Origin: Alloprevotella sp.
GTDB lineage: Bacteria > Bacteroidota > Bacteroidia > Bacteroidales > Bacteroidaceae
DNA length: 7,699 nucleotides
Reading direction: 5' to 3'
NCBI GenBank assembly: GCA_015259235.1
Contig: JABZGM010000098.1
Coordinates: 1-7,699 of the forward strand
In this document: in pieces, positions 5,775 to 7,699 of the stretch
How the letters are laid out: each line of letters begins with the position of its first letter
How positions within the stretch are numbered: position 1 is the first letter of the stretch
The notes under the pieces: generated by a model
What the model saw: the letters and a program-made list of their open reading frames with translations, nothing else
Told to the model about the DNA's origin: nothing
The model's database searches: none
Program-made: the position numbers and the translations under genes

Positions 5775-6218
5775 CTACCCTTGCGGTGCGCTATTGGGCT
5801 CCGCCTTCTTTTTCTTTTTCACCACAGGCACCGCCTCAGTTTTGGCGAACTGGAGATGTCCAGTCTTCACATCGAGGGCGCGTTTCACACGGAGCGCAGG
5901 CACGAACACCACGTGCATACGAGTGATGAGAGAAGCATTCACCTCTTCCTTCTTCTCCACACCCGTAGAACGGAGAGAGGGACGGAACGAACCGAGGTCA
6001 CCAAGGCGAACGGCATTACCTTCGAGCAGCGCATCGATGAGCTCCACTTCCAAAGCATCGACCACCGCCTTGATGTCGCTCGAAGCCAAGGTGCACTTCT
6101 TCTCGATGCGACCGATGATTTTCTGGCTATCAATGGGTGCGGGAGCCACGATAGCAGGGTGGAACTTTTCCGCCTTGGTGGTGGGGTTCTTGCGCTTAAC
6201 AATCTTGTAACGAATCAT
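5775..6218 (-). CDS. HU-like DNA-binding protein (long Bacteroidales type, HU-HIG-like)
   Basis: The product is 147 residues, longer than the roughly 90 of classical HU. It begins MIRYKIVKRKNP, and the helical dimerisation part (about 30-66, 'IIGRIEKKCTLASSDIKAV') is followed by NAVRLGDLGSFRPSLRSTG (68-86), the counterpart of the HU 'I.G.G.F' region. A beta-arm region follows and then 'HVVFVPALRVK' (102-112). The C-terminal tail ends in a Lys run (134-138) and a Pro-rich stretch. Bacteroidales genomes carry many such HU/IHF relatives, which bind and bend DNA; the targets of this one are unknown. The start at 6218 is the only sensible ATG. The TAG stop abuts E3 directly. The upstream region (6252-6429) is a chain of hairpins and may be its leader. 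Confidence 0.85.
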   Translation of the reverse strand: MIRYKIVKRKNPTTKAEKFHPAIVAPAPIDSQKIIGRIEKKCTLASSDIKAVVDALEVELIDALLEGNAVRLGDLGSFRPSLRSTGVEKKEEVNASLITRMHVVFVPALRVKRALDVKTGHLQFAKTEAVPVVKKKKKAEPNSAPQG

Positions 6219-6251
6219 AGTAATATAGATTTAATAAGTGAATAATAGGAC

Positions 6252-6429
6252 GATGAAATCGTTGGATTTCATCCTTCGTTTTCTCGCCATGGCATAACTC
6301 GAGCAAGCTCGGTTCTGCTCATTTGCCTTAACGAAAACGTTCTGCTGCAGCAAATCGCAGCACCAGATGCTGCAGGTTCGGCAATACCACACCGCTGTAT
6401 GCCGTCTCACCACTACATCTGGCGAGATG
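6252..6429 (-). promoter_or_regulatory. Chain of seven hairpins upstream of HU-like gene
   Basis: In minus-strand order the plus coordinates are: CATCT-CGCC-AGATG (6416-6429); CGGCATAC/GTATTGCCG with one bulge (6379-6404); CTGCAGCA/TGCTGCAG (6345-6375), alternative to GCAGCA-TCTGG-TGCTGC (6357-6373); AACG-TTTT-CGTT (6330-6341); GGCA/TGCC enclosing GAGCA/TGCTC (6291-6327); GCCATGGC (6286-6293); and GATGAAATC-CAAC-GATTTCATC (6252-6273). The last ends 34 bp before the HU start. No reading frame here looks like a protein. It could be a structured leader, a small RNA, or a cluster of palindromic protein-binding sites; the palindromes read on either strand. Confidence 0.45.
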
Positions 6430-6803
6430 CTTCGTCACACTCCTTTTGGGAATAAATAAAAAGTGTAACCAGCAAGAAAATGGTGCGTGTGTTTGTCATA
6501 GAGAGAACTTTCCATCAGACCGAAGGTTGGGATGGGGCGTGGACGTCTCCGCTCGAGTGCTGCGCCCCGCAGGCTCTCGTTGAGAAGCGTCCCTATATAT
6601 ATATGGGAGGATATGACCCCAAAGTGATAAAAAATCGAGAAAAACTGCACTTTTTTTTTCGACCACCCCTCTTTTTGCTTTCTACACTTGGCAAAACAAA
6701 GTGATTTCGTTGCAAAAAGCGCACTGCATTCTTGCGAACTTGTTGCCACTTCCTCACCTCTATCTCTCAACTTCCTGCGATTTTTACCCTCATTTTTTCG
6801 TGA
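6430..6803. other. Non-coding stretch, nothing assigned
   Basis: I see no convincing gene. A 111-codon minus frame (6435-6770) starts in T-rich low-complexity DNA and has no family resemblance. Visible items: GGGGCG (6534-6539) facing CGCCCC (6563-6568), an alternating TA run (6594-6603) between CCC and GGG, and T8-T9 and A-rich runs around 6630-6660. On the minus strand TCACTTTG near 6623-6630 is a one-mismatch -7 box without a clear -33, a weak candidate start for a long HU leader. Confidence 0.3.
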
Positions 6804-7023
6804 AATCTCCGTCGTTTTCGCTCAAACGATGGACTTTCTCGAAATATCTGACTTAAGGGGCAAAACATCTCCGTCCCTTTCGCTCAAAACCTCCGTCGTC
6901 CGCCCACAAAAATCCCCTCCGCATCAGGTGCAGAGGGGACTATTCATCGTGTTTCGAGGCAGACCATCTCAAAGATGCTCATCGGCATCGCTCAAGACGA
7001 GGGGGATTCGCTCAAAACGAGGG
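6804..7023. repeat. Degenerate family of TCGCTCAAAACGA / CTCCGTCG repeats
   Basis: Related short units recur: ATCTCCGTCGTTTTCGCTC (from 6806) continuing to AAACGA (6829); CATCTCCGTCCCTTTCGCTC (from 6866) continuing to AAAAC, then CTCCGTCGTC (6891-6900); TCGCTCAAGACGAGGG (6988-7003); TTCGCTCAAAACGAGGG (7007-7023). TCGTTT-TCGCTC-AAACGA in the first unit is itself an inverted repeat. They flank the MarR terminator on both sides. Their role is unknown. Confidence 0.55.
6908..6939 (-). terminator. Intrinsic terminator downstream of MarR-family gene
   Basis: On the minus strand TCCCCTC (6939-6933) pairs perfectly with GAGGGGA (6919-6913), and an inner GCA/TGC pairing closes a 5-nt loop after one mismatch. 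TTTTT (6912-6908) follows. It lies about 100 bp past the MarR stop and is the best-formed rho-independent terminator in the window. Confidence 0.75.
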
Positions 7024-7039
7024 AACATCAGCACACTCC

Positions 7040-7441
7040 TCATCGCAAAATTTCGGGCACTTCTATATCATCAGCCTGCAAGCGTGCCAACCGCTCCTCA
7101 CCGAGCGCAGTGAGCGAAAAGCGCATTCTACGCTTGTCGTCCTTGCACATCTGCCGTTTGATGAGCTTGAGAGCCTCGGCAGAAGCAATCACCTTGGAGG
7201 CATTGGAGTTGGTGAGTCCAAGGGCTTCTGCTACCTCCCCAGCCGTCTGCGAGGAGCGCGCACTGAGGGTGCAAAGCAACATCGCCTCATTGAGATTCAA
7301 TTCATAATGCTGCTCGAAATACTGCTCAAAATTGAGGATGGCACGATACAAATCGCGGATGCGACAAAGGCAAAAATGGTCCATAAACGGGGAAGAAAAC
7401 ATCAATAAATCATTCACTGCACAACGAAGAGAGCCTTTCAT
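7040..7441 (-). CDS. MarR-family transcriptional regulator
   Basis: The product is 133 residues. An N-terminal helical dimerisation part ('IRDLYRAILNFEQYFEQHY', about 28-46) leads into a winged helix: 'LNEAMLLCTLS' (50-60), 'QTAGEVAEALGLTNSNASKVIASAEALKLI' in parts over 65-94 with the recognition helix at 77-92, and a wing 'KDDKRRMRFSLT' (100-111). This is typical of small Bacteroidales MarR proteins. Such regulators bind DNA as dimers and often sense phenolic ligands or oxidants; nothing here shows the ligand. The start at 7441 is preceded by GGAG (7447-7450) with a 5-nt gap, uncommon in this phylum, and favours it. An alternative ATG at 7384 (MDHFCLCRI) matches where family similarity begins. 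The gene is 50 bp after the thioredoxin stop on the same strand, so an operon is likely, and redox-linked regulation would be an inference. Confidence 0.82.
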   Translation of the reverse strand: MKGSLRCAVNDLLMFSSPFMDHFCLCRIRDLYRAILNFEQYFEQHYELNLNEAMLLCTLSARSSQTAGEVAEALGLTNSNASKVIASAEALKLIKRQMCKDDKRRMRFSLTALGEERLARLQADDIEVPEILR

Positions 7442-7470
7442 TGCGGCTCCATCGTTAGCAGCTGGAGCAC

Positions 7471-7512
7471 TTACACCTTAGGCAGGAGGATTTACGCCTT
7501 AGGCAGGAGGAT
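7471..7512 (-). repeat. 21-bp tandem repeat over thioredoxin stop codon
   Basis: Units 7471-7491 and 7492-7512 are identical except at one base (A versus G). On the minus strand each reads ATCCTCCTGCCTAAGG then CGTAA or TGTAA, i.e. I-L-L-P-K-A/V-stop. Being 7 codons long, the copy keeps frame after the first stop. It looks like a recent slippage duplication covering the end of the gene. Confidence 0.85.
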
Positions 7513-7699
7513 ATCTTCGATCACCTCTTTGAGTTGTCCATAGGTCATGGCGCCCACCGCCTTTTGGGGCAATCCTTCTTGGGGCACAAAGAGGAGTGTA
7601 GGCATAGAGCGCACACCAAACACCTCGGTGAGTTCCACTTCTTGGTCCACATCCACCTTATAGACATCGAGTTTTCCTTCAAATTCTTCTGCTATTTGG
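7492..7699 (-). CDS. Thioredoxin-fold protein, 5' part beyond window
   Basis: The visible C-terminal 68 residues begin QIAEEFEGKLDVYKVDVDQE and continue with VELTEVFGVRSMPTLLFVP. 'VYKVDVD' is the central strand, 'FGVRSMPT' holds the cis-proline loop beside the active site, and 'LLFVPQEG' is the next strand of a thioredoxin fold. The CxxC motif would lie upstream, outside the window, so redox activity is assumed rather than seen. Length and spacing fit a cytoplasmic thioredoxin of about 100-120 residues better than a longer fusion, but this cannot be proved. The TAA stop is within a 21-bp tandem repeat, and the MarR gene follows on the same strand. Confidence 0.8.
   Translation of the reverse strand, partial: QIAEEFEGKLDVYKVDVDQEVELTEVFGVRSMPTLLFVPQEGLPQKAVGAMTYGQLKEVIEDILLPKA

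Noticed and set aside
6590..6609. CCC-alternating TA-GGG as a terminator or operator
   Set aside because: The symmetry breaks at the centre (mismatch after TCCC/GGGA), and alternating TA makes apparent pairing easy by chance.
6435..6770. 111-codon minus-strand frame upstream of HU
   Set aside because: It runs through homopolymer and alternating TA sequence, has no family resemblance and no ribosome-binding or promoter support.
6688..7113. 141-codon plus-strand frame
   Set aside because: It is antisense to the MarR 3' end and terminator and is made of the short repeat units; it has no protein character.

Overview
The window looks like a chromosomal segment of a Bacteroidota (Bacteroidales-type) bacterium. 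The evidence is a fimbrillin-like lipoprotein, a long HU-like DNA-binding protein with an extended basic tail, a Bacteroidales-style isoprenylcysteine-methyltransferase-like membrane protein, A-rich leaders instead of Shine-Dalgarno sites, and -7 boxes resembling the Bacteroidetes TAnnTTTG consensus. I cannot assign genus or species; Porphyromonas- or Prevotella-like is a guess.

Layout, left to right. (1) 1-3847, minus strand: an 814-aa surface lipoprotein of unknown function, followed downstream by a FimA/Mfa1-like fimbrillin lipoprotein whose 3' end lies outside the window. A truncated CTAG-repeat element (E1) separates them. A promoter candidate and an A-rich leader precede the 814-aa gene. 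(2) 4007-4549: an intergenic region with a -7 box and a GC-rich, strongly folded leader in front of (3) 4550-5080, plus strand: a 176-aa ICMT-family membrane protein. (4) 5084-5308: a complete 225-bp inverted-repeat element (E2) between the 3' ends of the ICMT gene and a convergent 66-aa small membrane protein gene (5298-5498, minus). (5) 5504-5774: a second element (E3) with both ends duplicated, abutting the stop codon of the HU-like gene (5775-6218, minus). (6) 6219-7039: about 800 bp without a convincing gene. It holds a chain of seven consecutive hairpins upstream of HU, a set of short degenerate repeats, and an intrinsic terminator for (7) the MarR-type regulator (7040-7441, minus). (8) The 3' part of a thioredoxin gene (7492-7699, minus) runs off the right edge and is probably co-transcribed with the MarR gene.

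The most interesting structure is the E1/E2/E3 element family. Each complete copy has ends built on TTAGACGTTAGAGGGTC, terminator-like hairpins at both ends pointing inward, a second hairpin whose stem is kept by a compensatory base pair, and a central array of CTAG placed exactly every 9 bp (10, 8 and 6 units in the three copies). Four flanking genes end with a TAG stop that lies inside, or directly against, the element terminus. This suggests a small non-autonomous repeat that inserts at or has remodelled gene ends and acts as a two-way stop-and-terminate cassette. I do not recognise it as a named family, and a genome-wide search would be needed to say whether it is new.
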